DNA of 47,400 nt, taken from positions 1-47,400 of the forward strand of contig JAGOBB010000018.1 in assembly GCA_017983615.1 (NCBI GenBank), read 5' to 3'. Shown one piece after another: positions 32,363 through 41,233 of this stretch. Below the pieces are notes generated by a model. The model searched no databases and was not told the DNA's origin. It saw nothing but the letters and a program-made list of their open reading frames with translations. Within the stretch, counting starts at the first letter, position 1. Every line of letters starts with the position of its first letter. Origin of the DNA: Azonexus sp. (lineage in GTDB: Bacteria; Pseudomonadota; Gammaproteobacteria; Burkholderiales; Rhodocyclaceae). Position numbers and translations under genes: made by a program.

Positions 32363-35137
32363 ATGGCCGATCCCCTCAAAATCATCCGCCGCCTCGACGT
32401 CGTCACCACCGACTACGCCGTCTTCGAACGCGACCAGGTGCTGACCCACGATCAGCTCAACAGCGTCGCCGAATACCTCGACGACCAGCAGCGCCTGAGC
32501 CGCACGCAACTGCTCGGCGTCGGCATCGTCGGCGGCCTGAAACCGAGCCTCGGCAAGGAACAGATCAGCGTTGGCGCCGGCGTCGGGGTGACCACCGACG
32601 GCGACCTGCTCGGCCTGCGCGCCGACCGCGTGTTCACCAGTTTCCTGGCCTACGACGAAAGCGCCCCGGCCTACGAGCCGTTCTATGTCGACGGCAAGAT
32701 GGTGCCGCTGCTCGAACTGCTGCCGGCCGATGCCAACGACAAGCGCGAAGGCAAGCCGCTGGCTGAACTCGGCGACCGCCTGAAGGATCTGGTCCTGCTC
32801 GCGTTCATGGAAAGCTACGAGAACGATCCCGACCTGTGTACCGGCGGCGACTGCGACAACCATGGCCGCACGGCACGCAACACCCAGCGCATGCTGCTCG
32901 TCGAGCGCAACATCGCCGAAAAGCTCGGCGGCGACCTGCTGACCGGCGAGCGCATCGCCGCCCGCCTGCCGCGCGTCGTCGCGGCACGGGCCAAGCTGGG
33001 CAACACCAAGAAGGGCACGCCGTCGGTGACCTCGGCCGAAATCTTCGTCGAACGCTATCTTGCTGCCTGCAAGTCGACTTTCGGCCAGCTGGCGGCCGCC
33101 ATCGAGGCCCTGCAGAAAACCGTCGGCAAAAACTGGCCGGACGACCTGCCGAGCCCGGCCAACTGGCTGGCGGCGCTCGGCGACATCGACAAGAAAACCA
33201 GCGCGGCCAAGGTCGGCGTCCAGTATTACCACGCCTTCCTGAAGGATCTCGCCGCCACCTGGGACGATCTGCGCGAGACGCTGTTCGCCGATACCGGCGT
33301 CCTCTGCCCATCGGCCGACGCCTTTCCCAAGCACCTGCTGCTAGGCGCCATGGCCGACCCGGCGCAACTGCGCACCGGCCACTATCCGTCGCCCTGGCTG
33401 GTCGGCGGCAATGCAGTCCGCGAACGCCTGGCCTTCCTGCTCGGCAAGATCGCGGCAATGATCGAGCATTTCGCCATCCCGGCGACGCCGCAGCCGCGGA
33501 TCGTTCCCAGCCGCCGCGAGACGGCGCCGCTGGAGTTGCGCGCCGTGCCCTGCTACTACGCGCCCGGACGCGACAACGCCATCCGCCTGCAGTGGAACGA
33601 ACAGCGCCGGCGCCGCAACGAGGCGACCGACAATTTCGGCTACCACTGGACACCGGCGCCTGGCGGCAACGGCGACGATCCTTTCGAACGGGATCAGGGT
33701 AGCCACGATTTCTACCGCATCGAAGGCCATCTTGGCATGAAGGTGGAAGACGCCGAGGCGGCCATCGAAACGCTGGTCCGCCAGCGCAACCTGCCGATTG
33801 CCGTGATGAGCGTCGTCCTCCACAACGAGCGGAAATTCGTGCTGCGCGGCCCGAAATTCAAGAAGACCAGCCTGCACAGCCTGCATTACCTGCTGCGCCA
33901 GGACCTCGCCAGCCAGCTCAAGGACAACGTCGCTTTCAGCCAGTTGATGGTGGACGACGTGACCGCGGCGGCGCCGATCATCAAGCGTGACAAGGCGCTC
34001 AATCTCAACGTCGATCCGGTCAAGACGGTCGAGGCGGCGCAGAAGGCGCTGACCACGCTGCACGGCGACCTGCTCGGCAGCGACAGCAAGCCGGGGCCGC
34101 TGGCCGTGCGCAGCTACAAGGCCTACGGCAGCCAGCCCAAGAATTGGGACGTCCAGCTCGACCAGGTGGTGCTGACGGCGACCAAGGCCAAGTCCAGCCT
34201 CGGCGAGGTGCTGCGCAGCGATCTCGTGTCGCCGGTCGACAGCCTGAGCGTTTCCAAGTCGCATCTGTGGGTCAAGTGGCTGGGCGACATCCTCGACAAG
34301 CGCGACGACGACAAGAAGGACCGGCTGCTCTTCGGCACCCTGGTCGACGAGCATCCCGGGCTGGAACATGCCGGCGGCTGCGTGCCGGGCGGCACTTTCG
34401 TGCTGGCCTACAACGACGCCGGCGTCGTCATCGGCGACCTGACGCTGCCCTACTGGATCGACGATGTCGACGAGAGCGAGCACGAGGAACCAGCGCTGAC
34501 CCTGCCCGACATCCACGTCCGGATTCCCAAGGATCTGCTGCCGATCAAGGTCATCCGGCCGTTCGATCTGCGCCTCGAGGACTTCAAGTTCGACAAGGTG
34601 CTGCCCGAAATCAACCTGCAGAAGGATTACCAGAAATTTTTCCAGGAATCGCTGGGCGGCCTCGGCGATGTGCTGAAGAACACCAAGGCCATGAGCGCCG
34701 TGACCGGCGCCGATATCGCCACCGGCGCCAGGGAGGCGACCAACGACAAATACATGCGGGCGGTTCTGGGCAAGGTCAAGTACGAGCAGCAGCAAATGCA
34801 GGACCTGAAGGAGGCCCAGGCCGACGAAACCCTGCCGGCTGCCGTGCGTGAAAAGGCTGGCCAGCAGGCCAAGGCGATGGAAGCGCAGCTGGCCGACACG
34901 GTTGGCGAGGCAACCCGGTACTTTGCTGTCGATGCCGGCGAGAGCGTGCGTTTCGAAGCCGACAAGACGGCGGTCTACGCCACGCTTGGCGGTGCGGCGG
35001 CGCAGATCAGCGATACCAAGGTCAGCGGCAAGCTGCAGGAAAAGGTCGCGGCCACGGTCGAAGCGGCCAAAATTTCGGGCGGTGGCTCTGCGCTGGTCGG
35101 CGACCAGTTGATGTCCAACGCCTTCCGCTTCAAGTAG
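32363..35137 (+). CDS. 924-residue eCIS protein in the tail-fibre position, unknown
   Basis: No family recognised with certainty. The N-terminal ~80 residues (LTHDQLNSVAEYLDDQQRLS, LLGVGIVGGLKPSL, ISVGAGVGVTTDGDLLGL) have the look of attachment-type modules that recur in eCIS loci. A His/Asp-Cys CTGGDCDNHG near 156-165 suggests a metal site. The long middle is mixed alpha/beta and the last ~160 residues are helical and acidic. The locus position between Pvc12 and tape measure is that of the Pvc13 fibre, but no collagen-like or fibre-shaft repeats are seen. It could be a baseplate-anchoring or recognition protein. Confidence 0.55.
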   Translation: MADPLKIIRRLDVVTTDYAVFERDQVLTHDQLNSVAEYLDDQQRLSRTQLLGVGIVGGLKPSLGKEQISVGAGVGVTTDGDLLGLRADRVFTSFLAYDESAPAYEPFYVDGKMVPLLELLPADANDKREGKPLAELGDRLKDLVLLAFMESYENDPDLCTGGDCDNHGRTARNTQRMLLVERNIAEKLGGDLLTGERIAARLPRVVAARAKLGNTKKGTPSVTSAEIFVERYLAACKSTFGQLAAAIEALQKTVGKNWPDDLPSPANWLAALGDIDKKTSAAKVGVQYYHAFLKDLAATWDDLRETLFADTGVLCPSADAFPKHLLLGAMADPAQLRTGHYPSPWLVGGNAVRERLAFLLGKIAAMIEHFAIPATPQPRIVPSRRETAPLELRAVPCYYAPGRDNAIRLQWNEQRRRRNEATDNFGYHWTPAPGGNGDDPFERDQGSHDFYRIEGHLGMKVEDAEAAIETLVRQRNLPIAVMSVVLHNERKFVLRGPKFKKTSLHSLHYLLRQDLASQLKDNVAFSQLMVDDVTAAAPIIKRDKALNLNVDPVKTVEAAQKALTTLHGDLLGSDSKPGPLAVRSYKAYGSQPKNWDVQLDQVVLTATKAKSSLGEVLRSDLVSPVDSLSVSKSHLWVKWLGDILDKRDDDKKDRLLFGTLVDEHPGLEHAGGCVPGGTFVLAYNDAGVVIGDLTLPYWIDDVDESEHEEPALTLPDIHVRIPKDLLPIKVIRPFDLRLEDFKFDKVLPEINLQKDYQKFFQESLGGLGDVLKNTKAMSAVTGADIATGAREATNDKYMRAVLGKVKYEQQQMQDLKEAQADETLPAAVREKAGQQAKAMEAQLADTVGEATRYFAVDAGESVRFEADKTAVYATLGGAAAQISDTKVSGKLQEKVAATVEAAKISGGGSALVGDQLMSNAFRFK

Positions 35138-35151
35138 GCGGAGCCGGCGCG

Positions 35152-35214
35152 ATGCCCCGGCTCAGTTGCCCGCACCAGATCCACCGCCGCCCGGCGGTGG
35201 CGGGCCGGTCATGA
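35152..35214 (+). CDS. Possible 20-residue leader ORF before the tape-measure gene
   Basis: ATG 35152 with GGCGGAG 8 bases upstream opens a 20-codon frame (MPRLSCPHQIHRR...) ending in a TGA that overlaps the tape-measure ATG (ATGA at 35211-35214). The main gene lacks a good ribosome site, so reading this leader could couple its translation. Length is too short for confidence. Confidence 0.25.
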   Translation: MPRLSCPHQIHRRPAVAGRS

Positions 35215-36659
35215 CGATCCATCGTATCCGTCGCCAGCGCTGGCAGGTCGCCGCCCCGGACGCAGCGACGGCCTTCGCCATGCGCTCGCTGCTGCGCCGG
35301 ACGCAGGACAGCACGCTGCTGCCGGCGCTGGCGGAAGCCTTTGATGCCGTCGATGTCGGCGAACGCGAGATGTACATTCCCCGCCTCGAAGTCCGGCTCG
35401 ACTTTTCCAGCGCCGAGGGCCTTGACCGCGCGCTGCCCGAGCGCCTGCGCGACGCGGTCAGGCAAGCGCTTGGCGAAGCCTTGCAAGGCGGCGGCGCCGG
35501 GCCGGCGGCCGAGGCGCCGCGCGATCTCCCGCCCGGCGAACGGCTGGTCGCCTACCTGGCCGGCGGCCGGCTGGCGTGGTTCGATGCCGGCCGCGAGTCG
35601 ACTGAAACCCTGGCCCTGCTGGCCGGCGAAGCGGCGCGCTGGACCGCGTCGCTGGAAGCCGGCTGGGCACGCCTGCTGGCCGTGCCGGTCGCCGCAGGCC
35701 ATGGTTTGGCCGAGGTCTTCTTCCGTTTCCTGCAACTGCTCGACGAGCCGCAGCGCGCCCTGTGGGCGCAGTTCGCCCGGCGACAGGCTGCCGGGCAAGG
35801 CACGACAATCGCCGAAGCGCTGGCGACGCTCGGCCGTCTGCACGCCAGCCGTTCGGCCGATCATCGTTTGCGGCTGCTGGCATTGGCGCTGCTCTGGCTG
35901 TCCGTTGGCGAGGACGTCCCGGCGGCGGCCGGGCAATGGCCGGCGGCGCTGGCCGCAGCCCGCACCGTGCTCGGACCGGCAGGCGAGGCCGAGGCACTTG
36001 AATGGCGCCGGATCGAGGTGGTCGGCCAGCTCTTCACGCAAGGCGCCCGGGGGGCGGCCGAACTCGCCGATTCCCCGGCAAATGCTACGGTCGCCCCCGA
36101 AAAAAGGCAAAAATCAAAATCCGACGAGCAGGCGGCGCCCGGCCTGCCAGTTTCCGCCTGCGGCCTGGTCCTGCTCCATCCCTACCTGCCGCGCCTGTTT
36201 GCCGGGCTGGGCTGGATCGCCGACGACCATCCCGTCGGCCAGCCCCTTCCGCCCGCCGTGCTGCCCCCAGCCGCGGCGTTGCTGCACTGGCTGGCGACCG
36301 GCCGCGACGAGCCCTACGAATTCGAGTTGCCGCTGATCAAGGTCCTGCTCGGCCTTTCGCCGGACGACCCCTTGCCGGTCGCCGCCGGGCTGCTCGATGC
36401 GGCGATGTGCAACGAGGGCGAGGCCCTGCTCGCCGCTGCCATTGCGCACTGGCCGGCGCTCGGCCAGACCAGCATCGCCGGGCTGCGCATTTCCTTCCTG
36501 CAGCGCGCCGGCCTGCTCTATCCGGCGTCCGATGGCTGGCTGCTGCGCCCGCAATCCGAAACCTACGACCTGCTGCTCGACCGTCTGCCCTGGGGGATTT
36601 CGCTGATCCGCCTGGGCTGGATGCGCGGCTGCCTGCACACCGAATGGACCACCGCCTGA
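35211..36659 (+). CDS. CIS tape-measure protein (Pvc14-like)
   Basis: 482 residues from ATG 35211 (TIHRIRRQRWQVAAPDAATAFAMRSLLRR), the usual start of contractile injection system tape-measure proteins. The C-terminal part (LVLLHPYLPRLFAGLGWI, LLHWLATGRDEPYEFELPLIKVLLGL) matches the CIS_TMP family. The middle is Ala/Leu/Arg-rich. Residues about 289-305 (SPANATVAPEKRQKSKS) come from a dispersed repeat placed in a linker before the conserved C-terminal block. Its length should set tube length. Weak ribosome site; see the leader frame ahead of it. Overlaps the ATPase gene by 16 bp. Confidence 0.85.
   Translation: MTIHRIRRQRWQVAAPDAATAFAMRSLLRRTQDSTLLPALAEAFDAVDVGEREMYIPRLEVRLDFSSAEGLDRALPERLRDAVRQALGEALQGGGAGPAAEAPRDLPPGERLVAYLAGGRLAWFDAGRESTETLALLAGEAARWTASLEAGWARLLAVPVAAGHGLAEVFFRFLQLLDEPQRALWAQFARRQAAGQGTTIAEALATLGRLHASRSADHRLRLLALALLWLSVGEDVPAAAGQWPAALAAARTVLGPAGEAEALEWRRIEVVGQLFTQGARGAAELADSPANATVAPEKRQKSKSDEQAAPGLPVSACGLVLLHPYLPRLFAGLGWIADDHPVGQPLPPAVLPPAAALLHWLATGRDEPYEFELPLIKVLLGLSPDDPLPVAAGLLDAAMCNEGEALLAAAIAHWPALGQTSIAGLRISFLQRAGLLYPASDGWLLRPQSETYDLLLDRLPWGISLIRLGWMRGCLHTEWTTA
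36080..36120 (+). repeat. Dispersed ATGCTACGG repeat inside the tape-measure gene
   Basis: AAATGCTACGGTCGCCCCCG, a hexa-A tract, GGC, then AAAAATCAAAAT. It is in frame with the gene and inserts a Lys/Glu-rich stretch in an otherwise Ala-rich linker. Confidence 0.85.
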
Positions 36660-37978
36660 TCGCCACCGCGCACGACCTCGACGCCGAGCTGGCGTGGCTG
36701 GCGGCGGCGCTGCAACGCCGGCTCGACAGCTATTTCGGCAATCCCCCGGCCAATCCCGCGCTGCCCGGCGACCTGCCGCCGCCCTCGCTGATCAACGGCA
36801 CCTCGCCTTACGCCGAGTTCGTCGCCGGCCACGCCTTGGGCGCTGCCCAGCGCCTGGTCCTGGCGCTGGCCCTGGCGCCCGTACTCCGCCCGCAACTGCT
36901 CGACGTGCTGTGGGCGCGCAACGAGGCGACCCAGCGCGGCTTCAGCGAATTCGGCGGGGTGCAGGGCGGCAACGCCTTCATCCCGACCGCCGAGACGGCC
37001 TGTTTCCTGCTCGCCGGCGACAATCTGGCCGAACGCCTGAAGTCCATCCGCCTGCTGGCCGCCGACGGGCTGGCCAGCGGTGAAGTGCTGCAGCCCCTGC
37101 CGCCCGGTAGCGGCGACACGCTGCTTGGCGCCCCGTTACGCCCGGCGGCGCCGGTGCTTGCGCTGTTCGGTGCCGATGCCGGGGTGGATGGCGAAGCATT
37201 GCCCGCCCAGCGGGTGACCACCGGCCTCGAATGGAGCGACCTGGTGCTGCCGGCGACTACCCTGGCCCAGCTGGAAGAAGTGCGCGACTGGCTGATCCAC
37301 GGCGACACGCTGCTCCACGTCTGGGGCATGTTGAGCCGCCTGCGTCCCGGCTACACCTGCCTGTTCCACGGTCCGCCGGGCACCGGCAAGACGCTGTCGG
37401 CCTGCCTGCTCGGCAAGCTGTGCCAGCGCGAGGTCTATCGCATCGACCTGTCGATGGTCGTTTCCAAATACATCGGCGAAACCGAGAAGAACCTGGCCCG
37501 GGTCTTTGACATCGCCGAGCGGCGCGGCTGGATTCTGTTTTTCGACGAGGCCGACGCCCTGTTCGGCCAGCGCACGCGTGTGGACAGCGCTCACGACCGC
37601 TACGCCAACCAGGAGGTCAGCTATCTGCTGCAGCGCATCGAGGATTTCGCCGGGGTCGTGATCCTGTCGTCCAACCTGCGCGCCAATATCGACGAGGCCT
37701 TCCTGCGCCGCTTCCAGTCGGTGATCGCCTTCCCGATGCCGAAAGCGGCCGAGCGCCACCGCCTGTGGACCGAAGCCGTGCCGCGCCCGCTGGCGCCCGA
37801 CGGCGATCTCGACTTCGCCGCGCTGGCCGAGCGCCACGAGGTGTCAGGCGGCACGATCATGAACGTCATCCGCTACGCCGCACTGCGCAGCCTGGTCCGC
37901 GGCGACCGCCGGCTGGCCGCCGACGACATCGGCGACGGCCTGCGCCGCGAACTTCACAAGGAGGGCCGGGGCTTTTAG
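36644..37978 (+). CDS. AAA+ ATPase of the eCIS (Pvc15-like)
   Basis: 444 residues from ATG 36644. Walker A GPPGTGKT is at 243-250, Walker B ILFFDEAD at about 297-304, followed by sensor-1 VVILSSNLR and an arginine finger in FLRRFQSVIAF. The ~200-residue N-terminal part is specific to eCIS ATPases. These proteins are needed for particle assembly or cargo loading in PVC/AFP. The TAG stop coincides with the left end of a MITE; the gene overlaps the tape-measure gene. Confidence 0.9.
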   Translation: MDHRLIATAHDLDAELAWLAAALQRRLDSYFGNPPANPALPGDLPPPSLINGTSPYAEFVAGHALGAAQRLVLALALAPVLRPQLLDVLWARNEATQRGFSEFGGVQGGNAFIPTAETACFLLAGDNLAERLKSIRLLAADGLASGEVLQPLPPGSGDTLLGAPLRPAAPVLALFGADAGVDGEALPAQRVTTGLEWSDLVLPATTLAQLEEVRDWLIHGDTLLHVWGMLSRLRPGYTCLFHGPPGTGKTLSACLLGKLCQREVYRIDLSMVVSKYIGETEKNLARVFDIAERRGWILFFDEADALFGQRTRVDSAHDRYANQEVSYLLQRIEDFAGVVILSSNLRANIDEAFLRRFQSVIAFPMPKAAERHRLWTEAVPRPLAPDGDLDFAALAERHEVSGGTIMNVIRYAALRSLVRGDRRLAADDIGDGLRRELHKEGRGF

Positions 37979-38140
37979 TGATCTGCCTCGCAATTATCGG
38001 AATATGAAAACTTGTCTTTGCGTCCCTGGCGTTGTTGCTCATCCTCGCGATAGCGAAGGCTATCGCTGCGGTTCGCGCCTAGCCAGGAACACAAATCCGG
38101 CGTTTTCATTTAATTCCGATAATTGCGAGGCAGACCACTA
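37976..38140 (+). mobile_element. 165-bp palindromic MITE-like element between ATPase and effector
   Basis: Terminal inverted repeats begin TAGTGATCTGCCTCGCAATT (37976-37995) and end AATTGCGAGGCAGACCACTA (38121-38140). The core contains ACTTGTCTTTGCGTCC, then CTGGCGTTGTTGC...GCGCCTAGCCAGG, and a GCGATAGC-GAAG-GCTATCGC hairpin. No coding capacity. A second copy in opposite orientation lies at 46538. It sits between the ATPase stop codon and the effector start, 12 bp before the latter, and so displaces any native ribosome site. Confidence 0.85.
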
Positions 38141-38152
38141 ACCCGGCACGCC

Positions 38153-41100
38153 ATGGAAGCCGCCGCCCGTCTGGTCAATCGCCCCGCACCACCGGTGCCG
38201 GCGGCCGCTGCCAAGGTGGCGGAGAGCGTGGCGGTCCGTGCCCAATGCCAGAGCCTGCGTGTCTCTTCGCCCGGCGATGCGGCCGAGGTCGAGGCCCAAC
38301 GGGTGGCCAGCGTGGTGGTCAACATGCCGGCGCCGGCCGGGGTGGCCGCTCGCGTCAGTCTGCCGGTTGGCACGCTGAGCCGGGCGCTGCGTCCGGGGGT
38401 GAGCATGCCGTCGCGCGCCGCACCGTCGCCGGCACTGCCCGGCATCCCGAGCGGCGGCCAGGCGCTGGGCGCCGAGGTGAGGCGCTTCATGGAGCCGCGC
38501 TTTGGCGCCAGTTTTGCCGGCGTCCGCATCCACACCGACGACACTGCGGCCCGACTGGCCGGGCAGATGCAGGCGCGCGCGTTCGCCGTCGGCAACCAGA
38601 TTTTCTTCGGCGCCGGCCAGTTCCGGCCGGAGAGCCGGGAAGGTCGTGAACTGATCGCCCACGAGCTGACCCATACCCTGCAGCAAGGCGCTGGCCGTCA
38701 GCCGCAGAGCATCCAGCGCAGTTTCCTCGGCGACCTGGCCAAGGATATCGGCCTGCCCGACCCGCGCGACTACATCGCCGGCAAGGCCTCGTCGATCCGC
38801 GGCTTCGATTTCATGACCGTGGTCATCGGCAAGAATCCGATCACCGACGCCAAGGTGGACGACAGTGCGGCCAACGTGCTCCGCCAGGCAACCAAGGTCA
38901 TGCCGGGGGGCGGCGACATCGCCAAGGCGCTCGACAACCACGGCATCTTCGACAAGGCCGGCAAGTGGATCAGCGGCAAATTCACGGCGCTGAAGAACCT
39001 CGGCAGCGAGATCAAGACCTCGGTCAGCGATTTCATCACCGGCATCAAGCTGAGCGACATGAAGAATCCGGGCGGCGTCTGGGATCGCGGCAAGGCGCTG
39101 CTGGTCGGCATCGTCACCGGCATCCTCGATTTCGTCGGCGGCATCGTGGGCGACATCCTCGACTTCATCAAGGACGCCATCCTCAAGCCGATCGGCGCCT
39201 ATGCCCGGACGACCAGCGGCTACCCGCTGCTGTGCACGGTGCTCGGCAAGGACCCGATCACCGGCGACAAGGCGCCGCAGGATGCCGAGGCTTACCTCGG
39301 CGGCTTCCTGGTCTTTGTCGGCGAGAACGAGATCTGGGCCAACATGAAGAAGGCCAACGCCGTGCAGAAGGCGTTCGCCTGGTTCAAGGGGGCGGCCAAG
39401 GCGCTGGTCGATTTCGTCAGCGAAATTCCGACCCTGTTCATCGCGGCGCTGAAGTCGCTGACGATCAGCGACATCCTGCTCATCCCGAAGGCCTTCATCA
39501 AGCTCGGCAAGGTCTTCGCCGGTTTTGCCGGGCGCTTCATCAGCTGGGCTGCCAAGGCCGCCTTCGACCTGCTGGAGATCATCCTCGACTCGGTCAAGCC
39601 TGGGCTGATGGGCTACATCAAGCGCACCGGCGGCGCACTGAAGGGCATCCTGCGTAATCCGATGCCCTTCGCCGGCAACCTGATCGCCGCCGGCAAGCTC
39701 GGCTTCACCCAGTTCGCCGGCAACTTCCTGACCCACCTCAAGGCCGGGCTGATCGAATGGCTGACCGGCGCGCTGCCCGGCGTCTATATCCCGGCAGGCT
39801 TCGATCTGAAGGAAATCGTCAAGTTCGTGCTTTCGGTGCTCGGCATCTCGTGGGCCAACGTCCGCGGCAAGCTGGTCAAGGTCGTCGGCGAGCCGGCCGT
39901 CAAGGCCATGGAAACCGGCTTCGACATCGTCGTCACGCTGGTTCGCGATGGCCCGGCGGCGGCCTGGGACAAGATCAAGGAACAGCTCGGCAACCTCAAG
40001 GACATGGTGATCGGCGGCATCACCAGCTTCGTCGTCGACATGGTGGTCAAGAAGGCGGTGCCCAAGATCATCGCCATGTTCATCCCCGGCGCCGGCTTCA
40101 TTTCGGCCGCCATCTCGATCTACGAGTCGGTCATGGTCTTCGTCCAGAAGCTGTCGAAGATCGCCGCCGTGGTCGGCGCCTTCGTCAATTCCATCGTCCA
40201 GATCGCGGCCGGCAACATCGGCGGCGCGGCCAAGCGCGTCGAGAGCGTGCTGGCCGGCCTGCTCTCGCTGGCGATCAGCTTCCTGGCCGGCTTCGCCGGG
40301 CTGGGCAAAGTCGCCGACAAGGTGATGGGGGTTATCAACAAGGTCCGTGCCCCGATCGACAAGGCGCTCGACGCGCTGATCGGATGGATCGTAACCATGG
40401 CCAAGAAATTGTTTGCCAAGGCCTTCGGCAAGGACAAAAACGACGAGCGCACGCCAGAGCAGAAACAGGCTGACCTGAACAAGGCCCTGGCTGAGGCGCA
40501 AGCGCTGCAATCGGCGCCCAAGGCGACGTCGGCGACGGTCAGGAAGGGGCTGGGAGCGATAAAGAGCAAGTACCGCATGCAGGCGCTCGATCTGGTCGTG
40601 GACAAGCAGGACGACGGCGAGGAAACCGTGCATGTGCATGGCGAGATCAACCCGAAGGGCGACACTGCAGCGGCCAAGTTCGCCAAGGACGGCACGGTCG
40701 GGCCGCTCGGCATTTCGCGCAAGATGCTGACCTGGGAGCAGGCGACCCTCGATCACTTCGTGAAGGACAAGATCTGGAAGGAATTCAAGGCTATTCCTGG
40801 CGACTACCTGTCGGCCGAGATCGATATCAGGCACAAGGTATCGATCAGCGACACCATCAAGAATACCGACGACAGCCTGGCTCCGAAGAAACCGCCTGAG
40901 GCGGCACAGATGCTGACCGAAAAACAGTACCCGCCGGTTGCCAAGGGGCCGGGCAAGTACGACAAGCCGGGCATCGTCGACGCGGCCCGCAAGCTGCTGC
41001 AGGCGGCCAACAACGACATCAAGAACCTCTTCCTCGGTGCTGCCTCGGTCAATCGCGGCATCGGCAAACGCTACGATCCGGGCGACGGCGGCAACGCAAG

Positions 41101-41233
41101 GGCGGCCAAGCACGACAAGCAGAAAGGCGATTTCATCGAAAAATGGGGCTTCAAGGACGAGGAGTTTAAAATCACCATCGAGCGCAAATCCGAAAAGCGG
41201 GGCACCGAGGATGAAGTTGAGGTCTGGAAATGA
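38153..41233 (+). CDS. DUF4157 eCIS effector with long hydrophobic-helix middle
   Basis: 1026 residues from ATG 38153; the longer frame starts inside the MITE. After a 100-residue Ala/Pro/Arg-rich leader, a DUF4157 domain (about 105-180) contains FGASFAGVRIHTDD and the zinc-protease-like motif HELTH (H170, H174). DUF4157 marks eCIS cargo and particle-linked proteins. Residues about 300-720 hold many hydrophobic/amphipathic helices (GILDFVGGIVGDILDFIKD, FISAAISIYESVMVF) resembling pore-forming or tape-measure repeats. The last ~250 residues are polar with no identified catalytic site (HVHGEINPKG, ATLDHFVKDKIWKEF). Likely a pore-forming or delivered toxin with its partner gene next door. Confidence 0.75.
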   Translation: MEAAARLVNRPAPPVPAAAAKVAESVAVRAQCQSLRVSSPGDAAEVEAQRVASVVVNMPAPAGVAARVSLPVGTLSRALRPGVSMPSRAAPSPALPGIPSGGQALGAEVRRFMEPRFGASFAGVRIHTDDTAARLAGQMQARAFAVGNQIFFGAGQFRPESREGRELIAHELTHTLQQGAGRQPQSIQRSFLGDLAKDIGLPDPRDYIAGKASSIRGFDFMTVVIGKNPITDAKVDDSAANVLRQATKVMPGGGDIAKALDNHGIFDKAGKWISGKFTALKNLGSEIKTSVSDFITGIKLSDMKNPGGVWDRGKALLVGIVTGILDFVGGIVGDILDFIKDAILKPIGAYARTTSGYPLLCTVLGKDPITGDKAPQDAEAYLGGFLVFVGENEIWANMKKANAVQKAFAWFKGAAKALVDFVSEIPTLFIAALKSLTISDILLIPKAFIKLGKVFAGFAGRFISWAAKAAFDLLEIILDSVKPGLMGYIKRTGGALKGILRNPMPFAGNLIAAGKLGFTQFAGNFLTHLKAGLIEWLTGALPGVYIPAGFDLKEIVKFVLSVLGISWANVRGKLVKVVGEPAVKAMETGFDIVVTLVRDGPAAAWDKIKEQLGNLKDMVIGGITSFVVDMVVKKAVPKIIAMFIPGAGFISAAISIYESVMVFVQKLSKIAAVVGAFVNSIVQIAAGNIGGAAKRVESVLAGLLSLAISFLAGFAGLGKVADKVMGVINKVRAPIDKALDALIGWIVTMAKKLFAKAFGKDKNDERTPEQKQADLNKALAEAQALQSAPKATSATVRKGLGAIKSKYRMQALDLVVDKQDDGEETVHVHGEINPKGDTAAAKFAKDGTVGPLGISRKMLTWEQATLDHFVKDKIWKEFKAIPGDYLSAEIDIRHKVSISDTIKNTDDSLAPKKPPEAAQMLTEKQYPPVAKGPGKYDKPGIVDAARKLLQAANNDIKNLFLGAASVNRGIGKRYDPGDGGNARAAKHDKQKGDFIEKWGFKDEEFKITIERKSEKRGTEDEVEVWK

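Noticed and set aside
36002-36643. Upstream extension of the AAA+ frame
   Set aside because: It overlaps the tape-measure gene in another frame and is Arg/Pro-rich shadow; ATG 36644 gives the expected start.
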